Source: Taiwanofungus camphoratus | Lineage: Eukaryota; Basidiomycota; Agaricomycetes; Polyporales; Taiwanofungaceae | Direction: 5' to 3' | Length of the DNA: 64,000 nt | NCBI GenBank assembly: GCA_003999685.1 | Contig: CP021222.1 | Span: forward strand, 682,001-746,000 | Part shown: in pieces, positions 10,758 to 22,573 of the stretch | Numbering within the stretch: position 1 is the stretch's first letter | Layout: each line of letters starts with the position of its first letter | Position numbers and translations under genes: made by a program | The notes under the pieces: model-generated | Seen by the model: the letters and a program-made list of their open reading frames with translations, nothing else | Told to the model about the DNA's origin: nothing | Database searches by the model: none

Positions 10758-13382
10758 TTATGCAGTGGATTCTCCCACGGCTCGAGGCCTAGGCGTGCTC
10801 GAGCCGCTGGAATGTATCTTACCACTTTCATGATCAGATACGCCTTCTCCATCAGAAGGGTCCGTGATCTCGAATGACTCGCCCGAAGGTCCAGGCCGAG
10901 CCGGCTGTTTGCCTCGTGCCTTTTCAGAAAGGCCACGCAGCTTTCCTCTGGTGGCAGCTTTCGCTGCTGCCGCCCTTCCTTTGGCTACAGACACCACCGG
11001 CGGGTGGGCCTTATGCCATTGTTGGTCACGTCGCTTCTTTGCCCACTGGCACTTGGGCGAGTCAGCTTGGTGTCCATCATCACTAGATTTGCCGCAATTG
11101 GGGCAACTAGCATGTTCGAGTGGGCATGTGATCGTTGTCGCCGACATCGCAGCCCTACGTTGTGCGCAACACGAAGACTTTTCTTCATGTAATGCCAAAG
11201 TATGAGGTTCGCCACATTTGACGCAACACTCATGTGCAGATTGGCATAATGGGGCAATATGACCCCATCGCCAGCATCGGAGGCAGAGCGGGACGGCTGT
11301 CGTCTCGATCCACGGTTGTAAACAGTACGTTTTGCCGAAAAGACGGACCGGTTTCTTCATGATCCGGATGGCCGTAGAACCAGACCGGGTGTCGAGTATG
11401 GCAAAAATGAATAAGCCACTGCCGCCAGAAGCCGATTGGTATCGGGCTTTAGGCGAGTGGTGTGGGTGTAGGACTATTTCCTCCGCCCACTCATTGTTCC
11501 GCACAAGTTCTTGGAAGACTTCTAGCGGTGTGTATTCGATCCTAGTTTCGTTCCGGTACAGCGGGAACGCCTTGATCGCCATTTGCGTGATGATATGGGC
11601 CCAGTCGAGCGATAGCCCCACTGGGTTCATTCCATCTGGTGCCACATGTGGTGCGACTAAGCGTCCCATGCCAGCTCTGAGGGCACCCAATTCCATGGTG
11701 GTAGGGCGTTCACTGCATACCAAATGTACCTCCCCGTTTCCAGGTGGCACTATGGCGTTAACGAGATAGTTGACGGAGTTTCCCGCTCCAGCCAACAATT
11801 GTTGGACGACTACCTTGAGGTTGTCGACGTCCAGGAGATCTCCGAGTTCTAGAGCTCGGTCGAATCTAAGAACCACAGTCTTGGGGCTTGCGCCCCGGGC
11901 CGGTTGTGTCGCGTGTTTGATCACGGAAGGGGGGCAAACAGGTGAATTAGCGCCAATTGTGATCATAGGACGGGTAGGATCCCGTGCCACCATCGTGGGG
12001 CCTGTCCCACGTCCGCGTCCTAATCCAGGACGAGGCCGAGGGTCGCGCGTGTATCTGCTGTCACCTTGTCGAACTGACGATTGGGCGGGGGCAGCCATGC
12101 CTTGTGCGATGCGTAATGCGTCTGACAAGGAGATGTTGGGGGCGATTTGTGCGATCTCTGTCGCTCCCCGTATGTCGTCCCAGTTGGGACCATCATCAGC
12201 TGTTAGGTCGATTACGGAACCGGTATTCGCCCTTTTTGCTGCAGGCGAAGCCGCCCTACTCCTTGTGGGAGAGGGTGGGGCTGCGCACTTCTTTCCCTTG
12301 TCTGCAGATGCAGATTTGGGTCCTTCGTTAGGTGGCGACTGGATTCGCACCTGTTTGGGTGTCTGTTTCGCAGACGATGAGGCCGTAGCAGCAGCGTAAC
12401 CTGGTGCTGCGGCAGCTATTCCCTCCACTCTCTTTGACAATGCTCGTAGGGTGGACGTGTTTGTAGTGACGGCTTGAATAAGCTTGCCACTGTCATTGGT
12501 GGTTGAGGTCGCAATGGCCCCAAGCGTTGTGCGTGCTCCATCAAACCATTGATCCGATGGTTTGGGGAGTACTGATGTAATTGCTACCGACATTTCGCCG
12601 ATAGTTTTGCGTTGTTCGGCAATAGTGGATTCCAACTCCGCCCTAATGTCGACTAGTTCGCGTACACGGGTAGCCAGGTGACCAATCCCGTTGAGATCCA
12701 CGATATGTTCCGCTCCTATCAAAGTGACCATTTGATTGGCCACTTGCAGAGCGGCTTGTGCCGTATCCCTCCACTCAAGTCCGTAGGCTTCAGCGTGGTA
12801 CTTATTGACATCCCTCCGTATGATACACGAGTACGCATCCTGGTCGACATGCAGAGTGTACGAGATGTGTTGCAACGATTCCCTGATTGCCGCTAACAGG
12901 GAGTCTGGAGTCTCATCTTGTGACGAACAGGTGCCTTGAAAGACCTGCACTTTGGGGGCCGTTGCATACATTGTGGCCTCGGGTAACGCCGAGACATGCG
13001 GTGCAGGCCCCCCCTGTGGGAAATCGATAAACGTGTTGTCCTCGATGTCCCTCTGGGGGTTGCTCACCTCTGGTGTGGGGGTGGGCATGAAGGGCTGAGA
13101 TGGCATGAAAGCCGCTGCAGCAGATGAAGGAGGTGGAGACGACTCTGGGATTGTCTCCATCTCAAAGGAGGCTCCACAAGCAAGTCATAAAGCCTCAACT
13201 TGGACTTGGGTTTGAGATCCCCGCGCATCAGGCGCAGGATATGGGGCAGGTCGCCCTGAAGGTGTACCGCCGGACACCCTCGAGGACGAAGTGCCAGTCG
13301 AGGACGTCCCAGTGACTTGAGAGTCACCAGCGGTATGATGGGAGCCAGTTGGGAGAGAAGAGGAAGTGAAAGCAGGGGCCAT
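10758..13382 (-). pseudogene. LINE ORF1, gag-like RNA-binding protein with an in-frame stop
   Basis: The frame runs from an ATG at 13382 (MAPAFTSSSLPTGS) to a TAA at 10758-10760, about 875 codons, but is broken by a TGA at 13185-13187. The next ATG (13160, METIPESSPPPSS) still leaves an 800-codon ORF. The N-terminal half is Pro/Ser/Ala-rich with a coiled-coil-like stretch near residues 150-200 of the shorter form. The C-terminal part carries zinc knuckles: CLRCWRWGHIAPLC (CX2CX4HX4C), then Cys/His clusters around CVKCGEPH and CPNCGKSSDDGHQ. ORF1 proteins of this clade coat the element RNA. The same frame on both sides of the TGA suggests the longer form is ancestral. Confidence 0.85.
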
Positions 13383-13443
13383 TTCGACGACTAAGCTAGG
13401 GCGCCTAATGGAGATGGTGGTGGTACTGGTTCAAGAAGCGGCG

Positions 13444-13458
13444 TGATACTCGGTGCTT
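13444..13458. repeat. LINE target-site duplication, right copy
   Basis: Exact second copy of the 15-mer at 4301-4315. It marks the full-length 5' end of the LINE, only 93 bp upstream of the SHR3 start codon. Confidence 0.93.
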
Positions 13459-13551
13459 GACAGTACTTTATCACGGGCCAGCAGCTGAGCTCGGCGCCCA
13501 GTAATTACTTCCTCGACGTCTGCCATCTTCACAACCACCGCGAGACTGACA

Positions 13552-14375
13552 ATGGCTGGCCTACGAATGAGTGTCGTGGTGAGTGCCACGGCCTTTCTCC
13601 TGGGTACGTGGCATCACTGGATCACTGGCGACGGCGATACATATGTGCTCATGTAGTGTAACGCGTTCACAGGCCTTCTTTTTACACACTGGATCGCGGA
13701 TTCGTTGACACTGTGGAAGTCGCCCGAGACACAGACAGACACGCGCCTGTGGACGGCCGCCACGTATTATTCTATCCTCTCACGCACGCCTCCGAGCTTG
13801 GCGTATGTGTACACTGCGGTAACGTTCCTTGGGGGTGCCACAATATTATGGAGCCTCAAAGATGGGAGGGCGGGGAACCTGATGTTTGATGGAGGCAGCA
13901 TATGTGAGTGTTGTCAGCCATCTGGAGGTTTGTACTGCGCACTCATCATTGAGCATCTGTGTCCAGTCCTGTATGGAACGGCAGTCTATGTGTACATAGA
14001 CACCGTCTTGCCTAGTCAGTCATGTCCCTCCCTTCTGGCTGTCCCATGATCCACTCTGAGCGCTCTTTTTTAGACATCTTCGCCAACTTTACAGCCCTAC
14101 CTCTACCTTTTCCTTCGCAACAATCATCAGCACCATCCACTCTACCGCCCTTCCCTGCAAGTCTAAAACCGCACGTATTGGAGGTTGCCTCCTCGCATCT
14201 CGTATGCAGCGTCGTGCTCACTGGCGTGCTTGCGCTACAAGCAGGGCGGTGGTGGGCCGAGCAGGCCGATGTCGATGACGACGATGCGGAGGTCGGCGGA
14301 GACGCAGATGAGGCGCGCGCCCGGGAAAACTCAAAAACAGTCTCCGCAGAGACGAAGAGTAATGAGAAATCATGA
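13552..14375 (+). CDS. SHR3: SHR3-family ER chaperone for amino acid permeases
   Basis: Four exons (13552-13603, 13673-13903, 13967-14014, 14074-14375) join in phase to 210 aa. Family landmarks are TAFLLGLLFTHWIADSLTLW, YYSILSRTPPSLAYVY, FLGGATILWSLKDG, NLMFDGGSIFLYGTAVYVYI and, near the end, LELASSHLVCSV-like EVASSHLVCSVVLTGVLALQ. The C-terminus is an acidic tail (VDDDDAEVGGDADEARA) facing the cytosol in homologues. Four hydrophobic segments are visible. SHR3 proteins are ER-resident and help polytopic amino acid permeases fold and load into COPII vesicles. The LINE 5' end is immediately upstream, head to head, and has replaced everything beyond 93 bp of the original promoter. Confidence 0.92.
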
Positions 14376-14965
14376 CTGTAAAAGAGCGCCATTGGACTCG
14401 GTGCATTATTCCTTCGCTTATGTTGTGAGCGTGATGCTTGGGACGGACTGCTTGTACATGATCTTGCTTGTCTTTGAACTTTGTAAATGACGCCGAATGC
14501 GTCCATACGAAGCGACTAATCAGTGACTAACTTTGGAACTTTCATTCACCTGTCGTTGTGTTGTGGAGTCTCGGGCAGATCGACGCATGTCCGACAGTCC
14601 AGGGCCAGCAGTACGGATGTCAACGACCACGAGCTAGGTCTTGCCATTGCCCTTTCCTGTCGAGTATATCGCTATGCAATGGTTGTTTTTCCGCACGCAA
14701 ACTCATTTGATTTCAATAGTGGTGTTTTCGTTACTTCGCAACATACGATCGCGCATGTCACATTTCAAGCGAAACGTTTCCGACAACTCTAGGATGTAGT
14801 TCTCGTCAAATTGAGTGAGGGCACTGACTGAGAGTTCTCCGGTCACCAAGGGTTTGCTCCATGGCACTTGACATAATAAATACACATTCAGTAACAGCTC
14901 CACACTCACTCTATACCATGCAACTGCACGCTCGGTCTGTGAAGCTAGAGGAAACTCCAAGCAAA
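14376..14965. other. Intergenic between SHR3 and the dead 7TM paralogue
   Basis: This is the 3' flank of SHR3 and the 3' flank of the pseudogene at 14966. No gene or repeat was recognised. Confidence 0.5.
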
Positions 14966-16279
14966 ACATCTGACAGAGATCATACTTGAGGCAGTTTCAT
15001 CAGGCTTGGCGACTTCGCCTCCTTGGAGGTCTCTGCTCATGCCTAGCCTCGGAGGGGAAAGAAGCCTCATCCTGTCCTGCTGTCCTCGAGGAGATTCCAG
15101 TGTCGATACCGACACTCTAAGGATTAAAACGCACAAAGGACACCTGCACTGTTGCGCTGTCACCATGACTGACGCCCTTGCTGACACGAATTATGGCAGA
15201 GGAGAAAACAATTCCCTGAGATCGAGTCAGTATTTATGAATACGAGATCTGATAGACGCAAGTATACGATAACAGGACCTGCCTAGATAGCAAGTATACA
15301 AGGTGGTCGAGCTAGTCATATCTGGAGAGGAAAGCTAGGGTAAATACTAACCATATCGAAGATTATGAACATAGGAGGCGAATTTCTTGCGTAAGTGGTA
15401 ATAAGAAGGAACAAGAGGGATGAATATATCGCACCTGTCCGTCCGTTAGATCTGTCCTCGGGAAATGACGCGAAAACGAACATGACTCAATCACAATCTT
15501 AGTTATACGGGACAAACTGATGGCGTTGGTACTCAGACAAACGTGCGATGCTGCCTGTCTTTGGATCTGCCAAATCTTGAGAGCAATAAGCACTACCATT
15601 ATCCGTTACTTAAGTTCAAACTCTTGCGACACTACCGCTAAACTTACGGGTGAAGAGTACATTCACTCTGACCGTTAGGGAATAGAACGCCTCGCTTGAG
15701 TACGTCGAAGTCGCTCTTGCGTATGGAACGTCTGGCCGGATGTAACGCGCATCACACCAGCGGCAACCATATATGCCATTACTGATAATGGCCGCTGAGC
15801 GGATCAAATCACTCAGGAAATGAGATTATGGTACTTACCGGTGTCTGCGAGAAATAGCACGAAAGGCAATACGATGACGATGTAGCTGCGGCCCCAAACA
15901 ATAAAAGTGCGATACTGGACGAAGTGGGTTCGCCTCGTTCCCCGTAAACGCAGCCATCGCACGGACGATGCTTGTAATGAGGTGCTATCGAGATGTAAAC
16001 ACTAGTCAGTGCTTCAGAATACAACGCGACTGGCCATTGTAATTGTAATGAAAAGTAAGGCGGTCATCAATGGTAAATACCAACTGGATCGCCCCTTCGT
16101 CCTCCTCTTGCAAAGAACAATCGAGCAACGAGGTCGGACGACTACCAAGTATGCATCTGCTTATCACAGGATCAGCAGGATAGACGGCGAAGGCACGGAT
16201 GCTGCAGATCATATGCAAACGTCTCCAGAAATGTCTCAATAAGCTCTGCTTTTTCCAGTGACAGTGTTATTCCGAGCAT
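14966..16279 (-). pseudogene. Dead paralogue of the Agaricomycete multi-pass membrane family (copy A)
   Basis: The stretch aligns along its length with the intact copy at 17127-18594 and keeps recognisable blocks (ITLSLEKAELI, SSWYLPLMTALLFIT, YRTFIVWGRSYIVIVLPF, LIALKIWQIQRQ, GIVFSSAIIRVSKGVSHGDS). Lesions are several. The donor of intron 1 is AT instead of GT (16208-16209). The donor of intron 2 is GC. The end of exon 3, intron 3 and the start of exon 4 are deleted near 15920, which fuses and shifts the frame. A small insertion breaks the exon 5 block around RRTQA. A TAG sits in the last exon (15117-15119). It can no longer encode the family protein. It arose by tandem duplication with copy B. 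Confidence 0.85.
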
Positions 16280-17126
16280 AGTACCAGACCTTCGCAGGCG
16301 AGGGATCTATGGTATTTGGACGAGGCAACGTGTTCAATTTCAAGTTCCAGAATTCACTGTCGAGAGGAAGACATTGATGCGCAGACTTGAAGGCCAGAAA
16401 TAGAACGTGTTTGATATTCAGCCCGATATGTTAGATGCGTGGATTCTGTCAGATCAAGCCGCTGCTGTATACTACGCCCGGTTGGTGGTATAAGTGCCGA
16501 GCACGATTCAAGCCCACTGACATCGAAGCCTAAGTCAGATGCTTGTCTAGGAATACCTGCCAATCGTGAATCAATCCGTTGTCACGAGCGCCAGGTCAGA
16601 TTGGGCTGAAGAACACAGATAAGGCATCTCAGAACGATGCACGAAGTGCGTATACTGGATTCTTTTGCATGTCATGCGCACAGGATCGTGAGAAGGGCAT
16701 CAGAACATGGTGTCGGAAGTAGGGCATGTTACAGAAAGAGCAGCCCAAAACTGGTTCTGACAGGAGGAAGGGGTATTACGTGGTCATGATCACGGAGGCG
16801 AATCAGCCGTTGGCAGAAGTATGTCGCCGCCTGATCCAAGCAGGGGGGAGGGGGTGCACCTCAGGCTCGAACATCTTGAACGTGCCCATCGAGGCCAGAG
16901 ACGGAGTCAGACAACCTAGCACGCTGGACAAGCCATGTAGATCGTCTCGTACATGAAGGTGCCCCGAAACCTGGATGAGATCGAGATCGAATAATCAAAG
17001 AGGGTGGCTGGACGCTACACAAACAAGCCGGCTCATGGCGCGTCCGTCACGATACACTTTACATTGTACAATAGCGCACTGTCCATGAAGTTCGAGGAAG
17101 CGACTTCCGAGCTATGCTCCAACAGG
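16280..17126. repeat. Upstream flank of copy A, part of a tandem duplication
   Basis: The block around 16510-16705 (from AAGTCAGATGCTTGTCTAGG to the stretch ending GAGAAGGGCAT) matches the block at 18855-19020 upstream of copy B, including a shared GATAGGGCATCTCA-like core and a GCATGTCAT stretch. The duplicated unit therefore covered gene plus promoter, about 2 kb. The remainder to 17126 is unassigned. Confidence 0.7.
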
Positions 17127-18594
17127 TCATACAGCGGACACTTCCGTCAAGCTCGAAGACTTCATCTTCGCATCGTAATCCATGATGGTCTCCGTCCGGC
17201 GCCTCACCTCAAGGGGGAAAGAAACATCGTCCTGGCCCGCCGTCCTCGAGCTGATGTCAGTAGTGACACTGATGCTTTGAGGATTGAAGTGCAGAGCGGA
17301 AACCCGCAATGTCGTGCTGTCGCCATGACTGACGCCTTTCCCGATGCGGACGATGACAGAGGAGAACACGATTCCCTATGATGAGAGTCAGCTCCAGTGA
17401 GCAAAATAATTTGGAAAGGCGAGTACGTACGATGATGGGTGCTGTCTTATAGAGCACAAGATGAGTCAGCATGCGTGTAGTCGTTTCCGAGAAGGTATAA
17501 TGCGGCCAAAACTACATGCTTACCGTGTCAAGAATAATGAACATAGCGGGAGAATTTCTCGCGTAAGTACCAATGAGGACGAACAGGAGGGCCGAGTATA
17601 TTGCGCCTGTTTAATTGCTTCCTTGTGAAGTCTGTTTGAGAGAGAGGGAGAAGAAAACGAACAAGATTCAACTACGATCGTCGCCACACGGGACAAGCTG
17701 GTGGTGCTGCCGCTAGAAGCAACATGCAATGAAGTCTGCCTCTGGATCGTCCAGATCTTGATTGCAATAAGTACTAGATTTTGGTAAACTTTGGTTTTTC
17801 GCGACACGCAGCGGGCTTACTTGTGCAGATCACGTTCAGGCTGAGCGTCAATGAATAGAATGCTTGAGTACGTCGAGCCAGTTGTATAGCGTGGAACGTC
17901 TCGCCGGGCTTGATAAGCGTTACGCTGTAGGCAGCCGTGTATCCCATCGCTGTCATAAATGGCTGCGGAGTAGGTAATAAACCTCCGATGATATGAAAGT
18001 CCTGCTCACCGGTGTCTGCAAGAAACAGTAAGAACGGCAACGCAATGATAGCGTAGCTGCGATTCCAGACAATGAATGCGCGATACACCTAATGACCATA
18101 TCTCGTCGTGAGCCGTGAAAGTGCTAGAAGTTCAGAATGAAGCTTACAATGAAGGCATCCGACAGGACCGTGACCGTCGTATAGACGATCGTTTTGAACG
18201 CACTTGCAAAGGATGGGAGGTCTGCATAATACTCAGCCGGATGAAGGGGGTTCGATTCGTCCCCTGTGAACGCTTCCACAGCACGGGCGATATCCGTCAC
18301 CAAGTGCTGCCATAACGCAGACGTCATGAGCCTGCGTTTGAAATATCTCTCCCGACGACTGACCATCGTGATTGTAATGAAAAGTAAGGCGGTGGTCAGC
18401 GGCAGGTACCAGCTGGACGGGTCCTTTGTGCTCCGTTTGCGGAGGACAGACAGACAGCGGACAACGACCATCAAGTACGCGCCTGCGAGGAGGATCAAGG
18501 GGGGTAAACGGCAGAGACATTGTCAACACAGACCGTACGCGAGCGTCTCGGTGAACGCCCCAATGAGCTCTGCCTTCTCCAGCGATAGAGTCAT
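17127..18594 (-). CDS. Multi-pass membrane protein, Agaricomycete-expanded family (copy B)
   Basis: Nine exons (18534-18594, 18364-18482, 18148-18306, 18010-18088, 17821-17949, 17663-17773, 17524-17606, 17431-17445, 17127-17375) sum to exactly 1005 nt, 334 aa. The protein starts MTLSLEKAELIGAFTETLAY and has about seven hydrophobic segments, including LVVV-type AYLMVVVRCL, SWYLPLTTALLFITITM, TIVYTTVTVLSDAFI, YAIIALPFLLFLADT and SALLFVLIGTY. The soluble C-tail begins GKGVSHGDS. A 15-nt microexon (T-A-P-I-I) sits between exons 7 and 9. The family is common and highly duplicated in mushroom genomes; I know no demonstrated function. Intact reading frame and canonical splice sites suggest it is functional. 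Confidence 0.8.
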
Positions 18595-20163
18595 CCCGAG
18601 TATCAAACCTACGCAGCAATTGAGGCTGTAATGTCCGCGTGCGATAACGTGTTGAATATATATCCCAGCTGTTTTCCTGAGGTCGAGTACATTGACCTGG
18701 GAGCGACTCAAATAGCAGGGATAGAAATGCGTCTGATAATCATATCGGCGCCGATTGGCGTCTCCAGAAGAGTCATGTCACGACAAGGCTGTGCTGGTAC
18801 TTACCGCGAAGCAAGGATGCTTACGTACCGATATCCGTCTGTGTCCTTTGACGCTGGCAGCCAAGTCAGGTGCTTGTGTAGAGTACGTGCCAATAGTGAA
18901 TCAGTTGATTCTGGCGTTCCCAGGTGCGATACCGGGCTGGCGGCCGTTGATAGGGCATCTCACGAAGTAAAAGAACCAGCTTTTCGCATGTCATAAGCAC
19001 AAGGTCGTGTGGGACAGGCATTATCGAGGTGAGATGTGGACGGGCGAAGCATGAACTTTGATCTGACAAGACGGGGGGGAGGAAGGAAGCTGTTCATCAT
19101 CACCAGAGTGAGGTGTACACAACGTTGTGATGAGAGTGAGAAGAGAAAGCGGGTGACCTTCTGTCGAGTATCTGACAGTCTAAGAGATCCATGATATTCA
19201 ACTACAGTGATCCGCTTTCGAGGGATGCCAAGGGATGGTAACAAAACAGATAAACGCGTGGGCTGAGATAGTAATAGTGCGATTGGTTTCCTGCAGGCAA
19301 CTTGAATGTGACACTTTCAATGGACAAAGTCCAACGTGGGAAATACTGATCGAATGCCTTATTTGGTACAATCGAGTTCTAGTCGCAGGCGTCGAGTACA
19401 GCAAATTGACCGACTGTTGTGTCAATAATCTGGTCTCGTTCCACTCCAGTGTTCGCTGCTCACTTCGCGTATAAAACCGCTGGAAACTCATATATCACGG
19501 TCGATGAAGTAGCGAAGTTGACGAGTGAAGTCTCCAAGGTCTGTCAACTGTGTGACTCTCGTTGCTGCTCAGGCACAGGATCGAACTAGGTACCATGGAT
19601 CCCGGACTCCGGGAAACTTTTCGAAGTAAGTCTCTATACATGAACTGTGAGCGTTCGTTTAGCTCGAAGTCGATGTAGACAGTCGTCCACGCACAGTGGG
19701 CCGGCGTATCACAATCATGATTGCGGCAGAACTCGAAGTCCTGTCAATGCGTGACCACCGGCATGGACTCGGATTCAAAGTCATCAGGAAGATCTCCTTC
19801 ATACCGCCCACGTTCTGCCGGACGAACAGCCATGAAACATCTGTCTTCATTCACATCGTTCACCGTACTCGTTGGTGTCCCTGTAAGACAGCGCTATAGG
19901 ACTAAATCAGGATTCAGAGTCAGCGCGTTGGTTTTCCCCGGATTCTTGCGAAACTCAATTTCTGAACGATCTGAGATGGATCTCGTGTTCTTGATAGGAA
20001 ATGAATCCGCTCAATTGGGCAGCTAACTGTGACCTTGACACAGTGTGTGAGCCCCTGCGTGTATCCCATAATATAATATAGCGGGGGCTGGGGTCCCTCA
20101 ACCATCATCACTCAACCGTGTTCGGGCAACGGCAACCTGGCCTGAGCCACACTTACGACCGAC
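18595..20163. other. Intergenic: duplicated upstream block and P450-1 promoter region
   Basis: The left part (to about 19030) is the duplicated 5' flank shared with copy A. From about 19060 to 20060 I see no gene. The right end holds the P450-1 core promoter. Confidence 0.55.
20068..20080 (+). promoter_or_regulatory. TATA-like element of P450-1
   Basis: An ATAATATAATATA stretch lies about 85 bp before the start codon, followed by a G-rich run and a pyrimidine-rich leader. Spacing and composition suit a regulated fungal promoter. Confidence 0.45.
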
Positions 20164-22573
20164 ATGGAGACCATGGCAATATTGAATGTGTTCCTATGCC
20201 TGTTCGCATGGTACCTCTGGCGATTCCTGAACAAGCGCCTTTCCAAATCTGCCCTGGACAACATCCCCGGTCCTCCACCGGAATCGTTCGCGAAAGGTAT
20301 GAGCATGGTCTTCTGCAGTGTATGCACCACGACCTCAAACTACCGTGGCCTTTCAAGGAAATTTCGGTCAGCTATACCATCGGCAAGCATGGGACTTCCA
20401 CAGCCAGTTGTGGAAGAAATACGGCCCCATTGTGAAGCTTCAGGTCTTGTTCGGAGTGAGCATTTCGTGCCACTGCCTCTTATTTCCAAGGGCATTGTTC
20501 AACGCTCAGGACAGGCCCGGTGTCTGTATATATACGATCCTAAAGTACTGCATCACATCCTCGCTAGCGATCAGACTTTGGTCGATGAGCCGGCTTTCAT
20601 ATCCGAGTACGTTTGTCAAATATATTTCACATTACCAGTTGGGCGGCGTATAACAGGCATATACAGGAGCTACCGACTCGTTCACGGACCATGCTTGATG
20701 TCAGCGACAGGTGCTTTGTATTGTCGTAGTGTAGAGATATTTCTTCAGTTGACGCTTTCCGTGTACGCACAGGCGATGAACATCGCAGACAGCGAAAGCT
20801 ATTGAATCCCGTATTCTCCACTCAAAACCTTCGCGACATGCTGACTGTTGTCTACAAGGTGGTCCATAAGGCGAGTAGACTAGCTAGCGTATGTGGTATA
20901 AGTGCCTAATTTGACGCTACCTAACACCACAGCTTGAAGAGGCCATTGCACTCCAGGCCCGTGACGGACCTCAGGAAGTCAACGTTCTCCATTGGACCGG
21001 TCGCACGTCGCTCGAAATTATTGGCCAGGCCGGACTGGGGTACTCCTTCGATCCCATTGTCGCCGATGCCTCAGACGACTATGCGACGGCGCTCAAGGCG
21101 CTATTGTGAGCACACTCCCTCCCTAATCCGCCACGGCACATTCCGCACGGCGCAGACGCTGATCTACATCCGCAGCCCGACGCTGGCCCGCCTCGGGTTC
21201 GCGCGGCAGCTCACCCCTGTTTTGGTCAAACTCGGGCCGCCTGCCTTCCGCAGACGCGTGATGGAGTGGACGCCCAATGCGCACGTCCAGAAGCTCTTGT
21301 CGATCGTGGACACGATGGACGCGAAGTCCCGGGGGATTCTGCGTGCGAAGAAGGCGGCATTGAAACAGGGTGACAGCGCTGTCGTGCACCAGGTCGGAGA
21401 CGGGAAAGACTTGATGAGCTGCTTACGTCCGTATGCATCTTAAGAGCGGCGAGCTAGCCATCTTGACCGCTGTTTTAGTCAGGGCAAACATGGAAGCGGA
21501 AGAGACGGACAAGTTGTCCGACGAAGAAATCCGTGGGCAGATGTCGTGCGTATGACGCTTCCGGATTCCACTCTACTTGCTACATGTGTCTCGGGCATGC
21601 AGCTCCTTTGTTTTAGCGGCAACCGACACGACTTCCAGCGTCCTCGCCCAGATCCTTCAGCATCTTGCTCGGCATCCTGATAAGCAGGAGCGGTTACGAA
21701 ATGAGATCATGCAAGCGCGGAGAGATGGAGACGTTCCGTATGACGAACTCATGCGGCTGCCGTACTTGGATGCCGTTGTCCGAGAGACCCTGCGGTTGTG
21801 CGTTTGACAGTCCTGAGTCTACCATAACACCTGACGCTGAGTGCCCCATTGCGCTAGAAACCCTCCCGCGTCTCTCGTCAGTAGGCAGTGAGTAATCCCC
21901 ATCGATACACTTGCATGAGCACTGATGGTGCACCCATAGATTGCAGAAGGACACAGTCGCACCGCTTTCCCCACCTATTCGAGGGGTCGATGGGACGATG
22001 ATGCACGAGATACATATCTCGAAGGGCACTGTCGTCTTCATCGGCGTCCTGGCGTCTAATCGTAACAAGGCGGTTTGGGGCGACGACGCGCTGGAGTGGA
22101 AGCCGGAGCGTTGGCTTTCGCCACTGCCCGATAGCGTTGCTGAGGCGCGCATTCCGGGGGTGTTCTCTTCGTTGTGGGTCTCATTACCGCTCACCCCCCA
22201 TGTCTCAAAGTCATGTACTCATGTGGGCTGCCTCAATCTTTAGAATGACGTTCGTGGGTGGCAACCGATCTTGCATGTACGTGAACCATTCGATGACATC
22301 GCTCTATGCTGATACACGCAATCACAGAGGTTTTCGATTCGCAGAGATGGAGTTGAGTGAGTCTCCCTATTCCTCCATGTTTCCCGACCCGGTTCCCTGA
22401 CGGTCGGTCGCTGCGCAGAGGCTATCCTGTCCGTCCTCCTCCATTCGTTCTCGTTCTCCGAATCGGACAAGGAGGTAGTGTGGAACTTTGCTACGGTGAG
22501 ATACCCCACCGTTGGCGAAGACGGGTTGAAGCCGGAGTTGCCTTTGGTGGTTCGCCCGGTGAAGAGCATCTGA
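20164..22573 (+). CDS. Cytochrome P450 monooxygenase, P450-1 (basidiomycete ER type, CYP5150-like)
   Basis: Fourteen exons join in phase to 1632 nt, 543 aa: 20164-20296, 20358-20455, 20515-20606, 20667-20710, 20773-20870, 20933-21105, 21176-21426, 21479-21545, 21603-21797, 21858-21887, 21940-22173, 22244-22276, 22328-22356, 22419-22573. An N-terminal membrane anchor is followed by the hinge DNIPGPPPESF, the C-helix DEHRRQRKLLNPVFS, the I-helix ATDTTSSV, the K-helix VVRETLRL (ExxR), the PERW region and the heme loop FVGGNRSCIG with its Cys ligand. The donor of intron 5 is GC. P450-2 (32167-34565) shares every intron position inspected, so the two are duplicates. It is an ER haem monooxygenase; the substrate is unknown. 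Neighbouring UbiA and P450 genes suggest oxidation of a terpenoid. Family name is tentative. Confidence 0.9.

Larger units (their letters stand above)
4316..13443 (-). mobile_element. Full-length Tad1-like LINE retrotransposon (ORF1, EN-RT-RNase H) with nested LTR-like insertion
   Basis: The element reads right to left. It has a 61-nt 5' leader (13383-13443), a gag-like ORF1 with CCHC zinc knuckles, an AP-type endonuclease, a reverse transcriptase with an FYVDD active site, an RNase H domain, a C-terminal zinc knuckle and a poly(A) tail (T run 4314-4334 on plus). A 15-bp target-site duplication flanks it. The ORF1/EN/RT/RNase H order is that of the fungal Tad1 clade. About 7.5 kb is LINE and 1.6 kb is a later insertion at 7533-9140. 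The copy is not autonomous: in-frame TGA codons lie at 13185-13187, 6577-6579 and between the RT and RNase H parts, and the insertion splits ORF2. A second, truncated copy lies at 25433-28827. Confidence 0.93.

Noticed and set aside
11770-12399. Plus-strand ORF of 209 codons
   Set aside because: Antisense to LINE ORF1, which is rich in Pro/Ala/Ser codons and leaves the opposite strand open.
18240-18260. GGTTCGATTC-like word as a tRNA T-loop
   Set aside because: It lies in exon 3 of membrane protein copy B and no cloverleaf or A box can be built around it.
21798-21939. Apparent 7-nt deletion and frameshift in P450-1 after the K-helix
   Set aside because: Using the donor at 21888 instead of 21881 gives a 30-nt exon in frame and identical in length to the one in P450-2.
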